DNA from: Nocardioides ferulae
GTDB lineage: Bacteria > Actinomycetota > Actinomycetes > Propionibacteriales > Nocardioidaceae
DNA length: 64,000 nt
Reading direction: 5' to 3'
NCBI RefSeq assembly: GCF_003660455.1
Contig: NZ_QZVR01000007.1
Coordinates: 124,001 to 188,000 of the forward strand
The number at the start of each line of letters is the position of its first letter. The first letter of the stretch is position 1. The translations under genes and the position numbers were made by a program. Shown one piece after another: positions 34,396 to 42,652 of this stretch. The notes beneath the pieces were generated by a model. It saw nothing but the letters and a program-made list of their open reading frames with translations. It had not been told where the DNA came from and searched no databases.

Positions 34396-36348
34396 GTGGT
34401 GTTGCATGACCTGGTGCCGTCTCCTCCCAGGCCGTCCCGCCGCCTGCTCACCGTCCTGCTGGCGTTGGTCCTCACCCCGCCCGCCCTGCTGTCGTCGGCC
34501 GCGGCCACCGGAGGAGGGGACGCCGCCACGTCGGCGGGCCCCGCAGCGACCGCGCCGGTGATCCGGGTCAACCAGGTCGGCTACGCGACCGGCGAGCCGA
34601 TCGTCGCGCAGGTCATGGCCAGCGCTCCGCTGGGAGACGCCCGCATCGAGGTGGTCGACGAGGCCGGCGACGTCGTCTCCACCGGTCCCTTGGGTCCCGA
34701 CGTCGGGCCGTGGAGCCCGCGCTGGCCGCACGTGCACCGGGCCGAGGCCCCCTCCCTCGCCCCGGGGCACTACCGGCTCGTGCTCGCCGGTGAGGACGAC
34801 GTGTCGTCCCCGGTCTTCGAGGTGGCGCCGGCCGGCGAGCTCTACCGGCCGCTGGCCGCCAACGGCGTCCGGTTCTTCCAGGCCCAGCGCGACGGGGCCG
34901 ACGTGCTCCCCGAGGTGATGCGGCGCCGCCCCAGCCACCTCGCCGACCGGTCGGCACGGCTGCACGCACCGCCGCGCTACCGCGACGGCCGGCTCCTCGG
35001 CCGGCTCCGCCCCGCGGGCGGCCGCGTCGACGTCTCCGGCGGCTGGTTCGACGCCGGCGACTACCTCAAGTTCGTCGAGACCACCAGCTATGCCGCCGCG
35101 CTCCTGCTCGTCGCCGCCCGCGACGCCGCGCAGCCCGTCCCCGGCCTGCGCGAGGAGGCGGCGTACGGCGTCGACTGGCTGGAGCGCGCGTGGCTGGACC
35201 GCTCCCGCAGGCTCGTCTACCAGGTGGGGCTCGGCGACGGCCGTCCCGGCCTGCTCGGCGACCACGACGCGTGGCGGCTGCCGGAGACCGACGACCGACG
35301 GCAGGTCCGGCCCGGCGACCCGGACTACTACCTCGAGCACCGGCCCGCCTTCGTCACCGGAGGCCGTGACCAGCGGATCAGTCCCAACCTGGCCGGTCGC
35401 ACCGCCGCGGTCTTCGCGCTGGCGGCCCAGCTCGCCGCCGACCGCGACCCGGCACGGGCGCGGGCCCTGCTGCGCCAGGCCCGCGTTGTCCTCTCCCGGG
35501 CGCGCACCCGAGACGTGGGCCGGCTGCTCACCACCTCGCCGCACTCCTACTACGAGGAGGACGAGTGGCGCGACGACCTCGAGCTGGGGGCCGTCGAGAT
35601 CGCCCTGGCCGGCCAGGCCCTGGGGGTTCCACCGCGCCGGCAACGGGCCGATCTGCGGCTCGCGGCACGCTGGGCGCGCGCCTACCTGCGCAGCCCCCGG
35701 CACGGCTGGTACACGCTGGCCCGAGACGACCAGTCGGCTCTCGCCCATGCCGACCTGGTGCAGGCGATGGCCGCCCACCCCGACCTGTCGCTGGCCGTCG
35801 GCCGCGAGGAGCTGGTCGGCGACCTCGAGGCGCAGCTGCGCATCGCGCGGCGACGGTACGCCGCGCCGCTGGGCTTCGGCGGCCGCGAGGACCCGGGCGC
35901 CGACTTCGCGCTCGGCGCGGCCGTCACCGCCCGGCTGCGCCAACGGCTCACCGGCGGCTCCGTCCCGGCCGCGATCGGCGCCGAGCTCCGCGACTGGACC
36001 CTCGGCGCGAACGCCTGGGGCACCTCGCTGGTGATCGGGGCCGGCAGCACCTATCCCCACTGCCCCCACCACCAGGTCGCGAACATTCTCGGCTCCCGTC
36101 CCGGCTTCGGAGAGGAGCTCGTCGGCGCGGTGTCCAACGGCCCGGTGGCCGCCGGCTACCTGCGCGGTCTCGGAGCACCGGGCGCGTACGCCGAGCCGTG
36201 CTCGGCGGGCGCGGGGTGGGCGCGGTTCGACGGTCAGGGCGCCCGCTACCTCGACGACGTGCGCGCCTACGCCGCGACCGAGCCGGCGCTGGACTACGTC
36301 GCGGTCTCGGTGCTGGCGTTCGTGCTCGAGGCGGACGCCACCGGCTGA
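34396..36348 (+). CDS. Secreted glycoside hydrolase family 9 (endoglucanase-like)
   Basis: The start is one of several clustered GTG/TTG codons; GTG 34396 is chosen because a signal peptide ([18 protein letters not shown]) follows, giving 650 residues. A small N-terminal Ig-like domain ([20 protein letters not shown]) precedes a GH9 (alpha/alpha)6 barrel with the base aspartates in [12 protein letters not shown] (about 216), the signature [16 protein letters not shown] (about 536) and the acid region [17 protein letters not shown] (about 620). GH9 enzymes cleave beta-1,4-glucans with inversion. No carbohydrate-binding module is visible. The substrate could be cellulose or another beta-glucan. 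Confidence 0.9.
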   Translation: MVLHDLVPSPPRPSRRLLTVLLALVLTPPALLSSAAATGGGDAATSAGPAATAPVIRVNQVGYATGEPIVAQVMASAPLGDARIEVVDEAGDVVSTGPLGPDVGPWSPRWPHVHRAEAPSLAPGHYRLVLAGEDDVSSPVFEVAPAGELYRPLAANGVRFFQAQRDGADVLPEVMRRRPSHLADRSARLHAPPRYRDGRLLGRLRPAGGRVDVSGGWFDAGDYLKFVETTSYAAALLLVAARDAAQPVPGLREEAAYGVDWLERAWLDRSRRLVYQVGLGDGRPGLLGDHDAWRLPETDDRRQVRPGDPDYYLEHRPAFVTGGRDQRISPNLAGRTAAVFALAAQLAADRDPARARALLRQARVVLSRARTRDVGRLLTTSPHSYYEEDEWRDDLELGAVEIALAGQALGVPPRRQRADLRLAARWARAYLRSPRHGWYTLARDDQSALAHADLVQAMAAHPDLSLAVGREELVGDLEAQLRIARRRYAAPLGFGGREDPGADFALGAAVTARLRQRLTGGSVPAAIGAELRDWTLGANAWGTSLVIGAGSTYPHCPHHQVANILGSRPGFGEELVGAVSNGPVAAGYLRGLGAPGAYAEPCSAGAGWARFDGQGARYLDDVRAYAATEPALDYVAVSVLAFVLEADATG

Positions 36349-36351
36349 GCC

Positions 36352-36418
36352 GTCTCGCCGGTCACTGGGCACCCCCGCGGGAACGTGCCGAGCTCCTCGA
36401 CCCGGTAGCCGTCGGGAT
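36352..36418 (-). pseudogene. Duplicated 3' end of the MpaB-type gene (remnant)
   Basis: These 67 bp match 37052-37118, the 3' end of the MpaB-type oxygenase gene, at 63 of 67 positions, including 43 identical bases in a row (36376-36418). Read on the minus strand they encode the same C-terminal residues [20 protein letters not shown] as the intact gene. No upstream part of such a gene is present, so this is a remnant of a duplicated or deleted paralogue. It begins 4 bp after the GH9 stop. Confidence 0.75.
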
Positions 36419-36439
36419 CAGCCACGACGGCGGGACGGG

Positions 36440-36949
36440 TCACACTCCGGAGAGGTCCCGGCCCGGCGCCGGCTCACGCGCGGCCCGGAACAGCAGGAGC
36501 ACGACCAGCACGAACACCACGAGGCCGGCCAGGACGACGACCAGGGCCAAGGGTGCCAGGGCGTCATCCTCGCGCGCCAGCACGACCGTGATCGCACCCG
36601 CGGCGGTGACCCCCAGCGTCCACCAGCGGAGCCGGTCGGCCGACGCCCGGTGCGCCGGGCACACCGCCATCACCGCGGTGCAGACCGAGAACACCACCAC
36701 GAGCTCGGCGACCAGGTGGACGAGCTCCAGCGCGTCCTGTCCGCCGAACCACAGCGGCACCGAGACCACCAGCCCGACGAAGGCGGCCGACGAGGCGAGG
36801 CCGAACGCGCGGTGCCGGCCGGCCAGCGAAGTGAGCGCCGCGAGCGCGAACAGCCAGCCGAGGGGGTCGGGCACCACGTCCAAGTCGTCGAACCGCAAGT
36901 CGACCGCCACGATCAGCAGGCCCCACGCCACCCCCGAGAGTCTCGCCAC
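36440..36949 (-). CDS. Integral membrane protein, unknown function
   Basis: GTG 36949 gives 169 residues. About five membrane helices are predicted, for instance VAWGLLIVAVDLRF, LGWLFALAALTSLA, LASSAAFVGLVVSVPLWF, LVVVFSVCTAVMAV and LALVVVLAGLVVFVLVVLLL, with a short basic C terminus. I do not recognise the family. It lies between the two copies of the 67-bp repeat; if that repeat once framed a second MpaB gene, this gene was inserted or left in the gap. Confidence 0.7.
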   Translation of the reverse strand: MARLSGVAWGLLIVAVDLRFDDLDVVPDPLGWLFALAALTSLAGRHRAFGLASSAAFVGLVVSVPLWFGGQDALELVHLVAELVVVFSVCTAVMAVCPAHRASADRLRWWTLGVTAAGAITVVLAREDDALAPLALVVVLAGLVVFVLVVLLLFRAAREPAPGRDLSGV

Positions 36950-37038
36950 ACCGCGGACCCTACGGGCTCCCGGCGGCCTCCGCCGAACGGCCGGGGCGGA
37001 CGACGGGGGGCCGCGACGGCGCGATCACGACGATGCGA

Positions 37039-37917
37039 TCACGACGACGCGGTCTCGCCGGTGACCGGGCAGCCGCGCGGGAACGTGCCGAGCTCCTCGA
37101 CCCGGTAGCCGTCGGGATAGCTGCGGATCCAGTCGAGGTCCTCGATCCGCTTGGGCTCCCGGCGCGGCGGCGCGAGGCGCAGCACCAGCCCGCGGGCCTT
37201 CAGCGCGCCGCGCGAGAGCGCGACGACCGGCGCCGGCGGCGCGGCGTACCCGAAGGCCTCGCGCAGCGGCTGGTCCATCAGCGCCCGGCTGAACACCTCG
37301 ACCGGCCGGGCCAGCGGCTTGGCGTAGAAGGTGAGCAGCAGCGCGAGGGTGGCGTCGGCGACCCGGCGGCCACCGGGGTCGAACCCGAAGTGCTCGCGCT
37401 CGTAGGAGTCCATCAGGTCGGCGAACTGCTCGTAGGTCTCCGGGATGTCGGGGATCGCCATGTGCTTGCCGAGCCGCCGGTAGTAGTTGACCGACGCGCG
37501 CAGCTCGGCCGGGGTGAGCCGGCGCTTGCCGTAGTCGTCGATCCACCGCTTCGGCACCACCACGAACGTGCTCAGCACGTAGCGCATCTCGTGGTCGGGG
37601 ATGTCGTAGCTCTTGTGCATCTGGTTGATCCGGCGGATCGCCGTGCGCGCCTCCGGGTCGTCGAACCCCTTGCTGAACGGCACCTCGAGCAGCAGCGCGG
37701 TGTCGTCGTAGCGCTTCTGCGTGGCGGTGGTGAACGCCCCGGTCTCGTCGAGCAGCCGCCCGATGCCCGGCACCGCGTAGGTGCGGAACAGCGCGAAGCT
37801 CAGCGCCTGGTTCATGTCCCAGGGGAACTCGTGCTGGACGACGTTGCGGTAGATGTCGACGTAGTCGACCTCGGGGTCGAGGGTGTCGTTGAGCCTTCTC
37901 CAGTGGTCCCGGCGCAT
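37039..37917 (-). CDS. MpaB family (DUF2236) oxygenase-like protein
   Basis: ATG 37917 gives 292 residues. The sequence carries the DUF2236 pattern: an N-terminal FPWDMNQALSFALFRTYAVP (about 31-50), the conserved histidine-bearing RINQMHKSYDIPDHEMRYVL (about 104-123) and FVVVPKRWIDDYG after it. Family members (latex-clearing protein Lcp and fungal MpaB) are heme-dependent dioxygenases or related oxidases in which the HxxH-like residues bind heme. The substrate here is unknown. Its last 67 bp are duplicated at 36352-36418. Confidence 0.85.
   Translation of the reverse strand: MRRDHWRRLNDTLDPEVDYVDIYRNVVQHEFPWDMNQALSFALFRTYAVPGIGRLLDETGAFTTATQKRYDDTALLLEVPFSKGFDDPEARTAIRRINQMHKSYDIPDHEMRYVLSTFVVVPKRWIDDYGKRRLTPAELRASVNYYRRLGKHMAIPDIPETYEQFADLMDSYEREHFGFDPGGRRVADATLALLLTFYAKPLARPVEVFSRALMDQPLREAFGYAAPPAPVVALSRGALKARGLVLRLAPPRREPKRIEDLDWIRSYPDGYRVEELGTFPRGCPVTGETASS
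37052..37118 (-). repeat. Intact-gene copy of the 67-bp direct repeat
   Basis: This is the second copy of the direct repeat described at 36352-36418; the two lie exactly 700 bp apart with four mismatches. It is part of the coding sequence for the last residues of the MpaB-type protein. Confidence 0.85.
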
Positions 37918-38029
37918 GGCCACCAAACTAGAGCGTCAACTCCACTTCGTACAGACCCAGCCCCCCGGGCCACCACGACGCCGGGGCGATGACCGATCTC
38001 CGGGCCGGGGTCAGACACAATCACGCACC

Positions 38030-38632
38030 ATGACCGAGGAGGGCCCTGCGAGGAGCATGAGGGCCGCTGCCGGGGTGCTGGCTGTTGCCGCCGTCCTCGC
38101 CTTGCTGGTCGGCCTCTGGCTCGGCCGGGGCGGAGACCCGGAAGCCGAGCGGGCGGCACAACTGAGCGAGGTGGGGCTGACGCTCTACCTGCCGGAGCTG
38201 GCAGGGAACCTGCCCTCCGGTGTCGTCGACGAGGTGGAACCCGGCGTCGACGACCAGGACCCGGCCCCCGCCCACCCTGGCGGCGGCGACCAGCCGAGGC
38301 CCACGCAGGTGCGGGTCACCAAGGGCGTCGTCTTCGTCACCTACACCGTGTCGGGGCGCCCCACCTACACGCTGACCCAGCAGACCGTCCCGGTCGGACC
38401 GCTGTGCCAGTCCGTCGCACAGCCGGCAGGCAGCGACTGCACGGTCGGCGACGGCGTCCTGCGTTCGTCGATGGAGGAGATGGCCACCCTCGCCGTGGTT
38501 CGCGGCGGGACGCTCCTGGTGCTCCGTGGCCTGGTCGTCGAGGCCAATCCCGGGCTTCTCGACGCCGCCGTGACGGCCCTGCAGACAGCGCCGGCCGTCT
38601 CCGCCGAGGAGCTCGCCTCCATCGCCGACTGA
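38030..38632 (+). CDS. Hypothetical secreted or membrane-anchored protein
   Basis: ATG 38030 gives 200 residues. An N-terminal helix (AAAGVLAVAAVLALLVGLWLG, about 11-31) acts as a signal anchor. The external part includes an acidic stretch (VVDEVEPGVDDQDP) and two cysteines 14 residues apart (GPLCQSVAQPAGSDCTVGD, about 126-144) that could form a disulfide. No domain is recognised. Rightward, it is divergent from the MpaB-type gene and precedes a TetR gene by 49 bp. Confidence 0.75.
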   Translation: MTEEGPARSMRAAAGVLAVAAVLALLVGLWLGRGGDPEAERAAQLSEVGLTLYLPELAGNLPSGVVDEVEPGVDDQDPAPAHPGGGDQPRPTQVRVTKGVVFVTYTVSGRPTYTLTQQTVPVGPLCQSVAQPAGSDCTVGDGVLRSSMEEMATLAVVRGGTLLVLRGLVVEANPGLLDAAVTALQTAPAVSAEELASIAD

Positions 38633-38681
38633 CGCAGCACGGTCCCGACCCCAGCCGTCCCCCAGCTCGTAGACTCGGCGG

Positions 38682-39314
38682 GTGCGCACCCCGGTCCAGT
38701 CCCGCAGCGAGGTCTCCGCCGACCGGATGCTCGAGGCGACCCTGGCGCTGCTGGCCGAGGGGGGCCTGCCGGCGGTGACCGTCGCCGCCGTCGCCTCGGC
38801 GGCCGGCACCTCCAACGGCTCGCTCTACCACCGGTTCGGGGGTCGCACCGGGCTGCTGCTCGCCGCGCAGGAGCGAGCGCTCGGCACCATCGAGGCCGCC
38901 ACGGCGGACGCCTTCGCCCGCGCCGACGCCGAACCGGACGACGACCGGGCCGTGGCGCTGCTGGCCCGGGCCGCGCTCGACATCTTCGTCGAGCACCGGG
39001 GCGCGATGCGGGCTTTCCTGGTCGAGGCCCCGGGCGCCCCCGACCACGCCGCGATCGAAGAGCGCAGCGTACGCAGCAGCCACCTGCTCGCGCGGACCGT
39101 CACCGGCTGGCTGCGACACCGCTTCGACGCCGCCGCGGCCGATGCCGAGGCGGCCTATCGGATGCTGTTCGCGCTGGGTGCCTCGCAGGCGCTCTTCACC
39201 GACGACCAGATCTCCCCCGGTCCGCTGGCGCACGACCAGCTCGCCGACGCGGTGGCCCGAGCGGTCCGGGCGATCGTCACCGAAGGCGCTGCTCAGCGTG
39301 CCCCGAAGACCTGA
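38682..39314 (+). CDS. TetR family transcriptional regulator
   Basis: GTG 38682 gives 210 residues. The N-terminal helix-turn-helix is clear: RMLEATLALLAEGGLPAVTV (about 13-32) followed by AVASAAGTSNGSLYHRFGGR (about 36-55), the standard TetR recognition region. The C-terminal ligand-binding domain is helical and without recognisable ligand specificity. Its position downstream of the hypothetical secreted protein does not reveal the target. Its end overlaps the CAP gene on the other strand by 22 bp. Confidence 0.92.
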   Translation: MRTPVQSRSEVSADRMLEATLALLAEGGLPAVTVAAVASAAGTSNGSLYHRFGGRTGLLLAAQERALGTIEAATADAFARADAEPDDDRAVALLARAALDIFVEHRGAMRAFLVEAPGAPDHAAIEERSVRSSHLLARTVTGWLRHRFDAAAADAEAAYRMLFALGASQALFTDDQISPGPLAHDQLADAVARAVRAIVTEGAAQRAPKT

Positions 39315-39772
39315 GCGACGTACCACCGGCCCTGAGACTTGCGCGCGGCCAGCCCCATCAGGCGGTAGTCGGCCTCGAGGATGTTGGCGCGGTGCCCCGC
39401 CGAGCGCATCCACCCGCGGTTCACGGTCGCGCGGCCGGTCGGGAAGCCGGAGGCGACGTTCTCGCCGGTGCTGGTGAGCCCGCAGTCCTCGAGCACGGGC
39501 TGGAGGTCCTGGTGGAAGATCTCGCCCCGGCGCGCCATCTTGCGTGCCTGCTGGGCGGCCTTGCGCTGCAGGCAGCGCCCCGGATCGAGCCGGACCAGGT
39601 CGTGGTCGGCACGCTGCTGGTTGGTCGCCCTCACCGCGCCGCTCGCGTAGTCCCGGGCACCGCCCTGAGCAGCGTCCGGAGCCTGCCGCGCGTGGGCGGG
39701 GCCCGGCGCCACCGAGAGGAGGGGCAGCAGCAGGGCGCCGACGCCGGCTGCGGTCCGTGGAAGGGAAGCCAC
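39293..39772 (-). CDS. CAP domain secreted protein (SCP/PR1-like)
   Basis: GTG 39772 is preferred because GAGG lies 5 nt before it; GTG 39778 is also possible. The 159-residue product has a signal peptide (TAAGVGALLLPLLSVAPGPA), then a compact CAP domain with GEIFHQDL, GENVASGFPTGR, GWMRSAGHRANIL and GRWYVAQVFG, the four CAP signature regions including the cavity histidines. Two cysteines (GRCLQRK and LEDCGLT) probably form a disulfide. CAP proteins are secreted with varied or unknown roles. Confidence 0.9.
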   Translation of the reverse strand: MASLPRTAAGVGALLLPLLSVAPGPAHARQAPDAAQGGARDYASGAVRATNQQRADHDLVRLDPGRCLQRKAAQQARKMARRGEIFHQDLQPVLEDCGLTSTGENVASGFPTGRATVNRGWMRSAGHRANILEADYRLMGLAARKSQGRWYVAQVFGAR

Positions 39773-39874
39773 GTTCACCTCGCTTCTGCGGCCCGAGCCG
39801 CGTGGAGGACGAGTCCTTCCACCGTAGACGCCGATGCCGCTGGGTCAAGTCGGCCCCATGCGCCCGACTCCGGT

Positions 39875-41080
39875 TCAGCGTCGCGGTAGCAGCACCTCAA
39901 GGTCGCCGGTGTGCTCGTCGCGACGCAGCCGGCCCCCCAGCACCTCGGCGACCGCCGCGGCCCGCTCCAGGGGCTGCTCCTTCCCGGCCGACGAGGGCTT
40001 GGCAGGGCGGCGCGGCTGCTCGGTGATCACCCGCACCCGCAGGTGCCCGCCCGGATGGCAGTCGAACGCCAGCCGCACCGGGCCGGAGGTGCCGCGCTGC
40101 ACCTCCGCGAGCACGAGGTCGAGCACGTGCTCGATCGGGCCGGGGGTGTACGGCGTGTCGAGCGCCCCCTCGACCCCGGCGGTGACCTGGCGGTCCCGCT
40201 CGCCCAGCGCGTCGGCCCAGCGTTGGGCGAGCTGGGTGGCCAGCTCGCGCAGCGGGATCTCCGCACCCTGGACCAGGGCCCCGGAGCGAGAGAGCTCGAC
40301 CAGCTCCCCGGCGACCGCGTTCACGGCGTCCACCCGGGCCAGGCCGCGGGTCGCCGTCTCGCGGGCGTCCTCGGGGAGGTCGTCGCGCAGGGCGAGGTCC
40401 TCCAGCTCCAGGCGCAGTCCGGTGAGCGGGGTGCGCAGGTGGTGCGAGGCGTGCTCGGCGAAGCTCTGCTCACGCCGCAGCCGCTCCTGCAGCTGCCCGG
40501 CGCTGGTCCGCAGCGCCTGCGCGATCGCCTGCGCCTCGGGGATCCGGGTGCGCGGCAGCTCCAGCTCGAACCGGCCGCGACCCAGCGCCCCGGCGGCCAC
40601 CGCCAGCCGGCGGAACGGCGCCGACATGGCCCGGGCGATCAGGTAGCCCAGCACACCGGCCAACGCCGTGAGCACCAGCACCAGCACCACCAGCGACGGC
40701 AGGTGGTGGGTGAACAGCCGGGGCACCACGTCGTCGTCCTGGCGCAGCGTCAGCGTGGCGTCCTGCACCACCTCGGACGCCTCGAGGTCGTCGTCGGAGT
40801 GGTCGTAGCCGGCGCCGACGGCCACGACCTGACGGGCTCCGAGGTCGAGGAGCAGCTCGTTGTCGTCCATGACCAGCCCCTGCAGGAAGGCCTCGTCGAT
40901 GACCGCGCCACTCTGCATCCGGTTCTCGACGAGTTCGCCGAGCACCCGGACCTCCTGCTGGAGGTGGGCGCTCTCCCGGGCCACCACGGCCTGGTCGAGG
41001 GTGAAGGCGCGCACCACCGCCGCGCCGGAGAGCAGGAGGAGGGAGACGACGACGAAAGCGAGGGTGATCCGCTCACGCAT
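39875..41080 (-). CDS. Sensor histidine kinase with degenerate ATPase domain
   Basis: This 401-residue protein has two membrane helices (about 7-29 and 128-150) around an external sensor, a HAMP linker (about 150-205) and a dimerisation domain with the phospho-acceptor box AEHASHHLRTPLTGLRLELE (His about 211). The C-terminal part is short and unlike a normal HATPase: the N box is HVLDLVLAEV without the expected asparagines, and no DxGxG G1 box is seen; VITEQPRRPAK stands in its place. ATP binding may therefore be weak, or the protein may act mainly as a phosphatase. It overlaps its response regulator gene by 8 bp. Confidence 0.88.
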   Translation of the reverse strand: MRERITLAFVVVSLLLLSGAAVVRAFTLDQAVVARESAHLQQEVRVLGELVENRMQSGAVIDEAFLQGLVMDDNELLLDLGARQVVAVGAGYDHSDDDLEASEVVQDATLTLRQDDDVVPRLFTHHLPSLVVLVLVLTALAGVLGYLIARAMSAPFRRLAVAAGALGRGRFELELPRTRIPEAQAIAQALRTSAGQLQERLRREQSFAEHASHHLRTPLTGLRLELEDLALRDDLPEDARETATRGLARVDAVNAVAGELVELSRSGALVQGAEIPLRELATQLAQRWADALGERDRQVTAGVEGALDTPYTPGPIEHVLDLVLAEVQRGTSGPVRLAFDCHPGGHLRVRVITEQPRRPAKPSSAGKEQPLERAAAVAEVLGGRLRRDEHTGDLEVLLPRR

Positions 41081-41762
41081 CGACGGGGCTGCCCTCGAGG
41101 CGGAACCCCACGCCTCGAACGGCGACCACCCGGTCGGTCACGCCCACGCTCTCGAGCTTGTGGCGCAGCCGGCCGATCGTCACGTCGAGCGTCTTGGTCG
41201 AGCCGTACCAGTTCTCGTCCCACACATCGGCCATCAGCCGCCCGCGGGAGACCACCTTGTCGCGGTTGGCCACGAGCAGGCTCAACACGTCGAACTCCTT
41301 GCTGGTCAGCGGGACCTCTTCGTCGCCTGCGTAGGCGCGGCGCGCCCCGACGTCGATGCGCAGCATCCCCTCGGGCATGCCCGCCACCGAGGTCGCCGCC
41401 GTGCGCCGCAACAGGGCCCGCACCCGGGCCTGCAGCTCGGCCAGGCCGAACGGCTTGGCGAGATAGTCGTCGGCCCCGTAGTCGAGGCCCACGACCCGGT
41501 CCAGCTCGCCCGCGCGGGCCGTGACGATCATGATCGCGCCGTCGAACTGCGACTCCCGCAGCTTGCGGCAGACCTCGAGGCCGTCCATGTCGGGGAGGCC
41601 GAGGTCGAGGATCACCACCTCACGCGGCCGGTTGCCCAGCTCGTCGAGCGCGCGCTGGCCGCTGTCGACCCACAGCACGTCGTAGCCCTCGCGTTCGAGG
41701 GTGCGGACGAGAGGAAACGCGATGTCCTCTTCGTCCTCGACGATCAGCACTGTGTGCCCCAT
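41073..41762 (-). CDS. OmpR/PhoB family response regulator
   Basis: ATG 41762 gives 229 residues (ATG 41774 would add MLTL). The receiver domain has the acidic pair in LIVEDEEDI (about 6-14), phospho-acceptor Asp in VVILDLGLPDMDG (about 53), Thr in IVTARAG and Lys in YLAKPFG (about 102). The C-terminal winged helix is complete with ELQARVRALLRR linker and LMADVWDENW and VTIGRLRHKLE recognition segments. It is paired with the degenerate kinase and lies 47 bp after the signal peptidase gene. Confidence 0.95.
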   Translation of the reverse strand: MGHTVLIVEDEEDIAFPLVRTLEREGYDVLWVDSGQRALDELGNRPREVVILDLGLPDMDGLEVCRKLRESQFDGAIMIVTARAGELDRVVGLDYGADDYLAKPFGLAELQARVRALLRRTAATSVAGMPEGMLRIDVGARRAYAGDEEVPLTSKEFDVLSLLVANRDKVVSRGRLMADVWDENWYGSTKTLDVTIGRLRHKLESVGVTDRVVAVRGVGFRLEGSPVDA

Positions 41763-41809
41763 AAGGGTGAGCATAGTTGCACCGGGGGTCGGGTCGGGTG
41801 CAGATCCCT

Positions 41810-42367
41810 TCAGTCGGCGACGACGCGCGCCCCCGGATGGGTCCGCGGACGCCGATGCGCGCGCCCGAGAAGCAGGGCCGTCGCGGCCGCGGTCGAGACT
41901 GCGACACCGGCCAACAGCGCCCAGCGCCCCCCGCCATGCAGGAACGGGTAGCCGACGTAGGGCACCGCGAACAGCACCCGCGAGCGGGTCGGCACGTCGC
42001 GCGGCAGCACCCACGGGTCGACCGAGGGCCGGGCGTCGCCCTGGGTGCGGAGTCCCTCGGGGCTGATGGACACGATCCGGTGTGTGACCAGGCCGTCGAC
42101 GCCGTGACCGGGAGGCGGCTCGAAGGTGATGACGTCGCCGACCTCCAGCTCGCTGGAGGCCACCTCGCGCTCGAAGACCACCGAGCCACGGTCGACGCTG
42201 CCGGCCCTCGAGCCGGACATGGCGTCGGACGCGACGACGAAGCGCTGCAGCCCGAACATCGTCGGCAGCAGCGCCAGCAGCATGACCGGAGTGAGCACCA
42301 CCACCACGAGCAGGGTGATGCCCGAACCGGACAACGAGCGGTGCCGTGGCACCGGGGAGATCTCCAT
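41810..42367 (-). CDS. SipW-type signal peptidase (S26B)
   Basis: ATG 42367 gives 185 residues with an N-terminal membrane helix (GITLLVVVVLTPVMLLALLP, about 16-35) and a C-terminal one (about 148-165). The S26B pattern of the ER/SipW class is present: catalytic serine region (SGSRAGSVDRGSVVF, S53 or nearby), then VGDVITF (about 76-82), the His-containing LVTHRIVSI (His96 replacing the lysine of ordinary SPase I) and RTQGDAR (Asp111). The normally conserved Met after the serine is Arg54; see the findings. It follows the TasA-like gene and probably processes it. Confidence 0.85.
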   Translation of the reverse strand: MEISPVPRHRSLSGSGITLLVVVVLTPVMLLALLPTMFGLQRFVVASDAMSGSRAGSVDRGSVVFEREVASSELEVGDVITFEPPPGHGVDGLVTHRIVSISPEGLRTQGDARPSVDPWVLPRDVPTRSRVLFAVPYVGYPFLHGGGRWALLAGVAVSTAAATALLLGRAHRRPRTHPGARVVAD

Positions 42368-42436
42368 GACCGTCCTCCCGAGAGATCAGAGGGTGACGCG
42401 GCCCCGGGGCACCGGGACCGCAAGGAAGGGCCGCCG

Positions 42437-42462
42437 GCCCGGGTCCCCTACAAGACCCGGGC
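42437..42462. terminator. Hairpin between TasA-like and signal peptidase genes
   Basis: GCCCGGGTC (42437-42445) and GACCCGGGC (42454-42462) form a 9-bp perfect stem with an 8-nt loop in the 285-bp gap after the TasA-like gene. A second shorter hairpin, GGGCAC/GTGCCC, is at 42508-42525. Neither has a U-tract. They may attenuate transcription between the two genes; nothing else was recognised in the gap. Confidence 0.4.
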
Positions 42463-42652
42463 TGGCCGCCCCCCTCGAAAGCCCGGTCGGCGCGCTCCCC
42501 TCGCACCGGGCACCCCCTCGTGCCCCCGCCCCCTCCTACGGGTCCGGTCCTTCTCTTTCTTCAGTTGTCCCGGGCTCCGCTCCCTCTCGGTCGCGGGACC
42601 CGGTCTGTCTCCCCCGCGCGAGCCGGCCGGAGCCGGACCGCGCCGTACAGGC

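Noticed and set aside
31771..36372. Minus-strand frame of 1533 codons
   Set aside because: Only its last 281 codons are a HAD hydrolase; the remainder is antisense to the GH9 gene and in the wrong frame for the proline-rich protein.
42185..42240. Loss of the catalytic serine of the signal peptidase (SDAM read as SGSM)
   Set aside because: A gap-free alignment places SGSR two residues later with the right distance to the GSVV strand, so the serine is probably kept.
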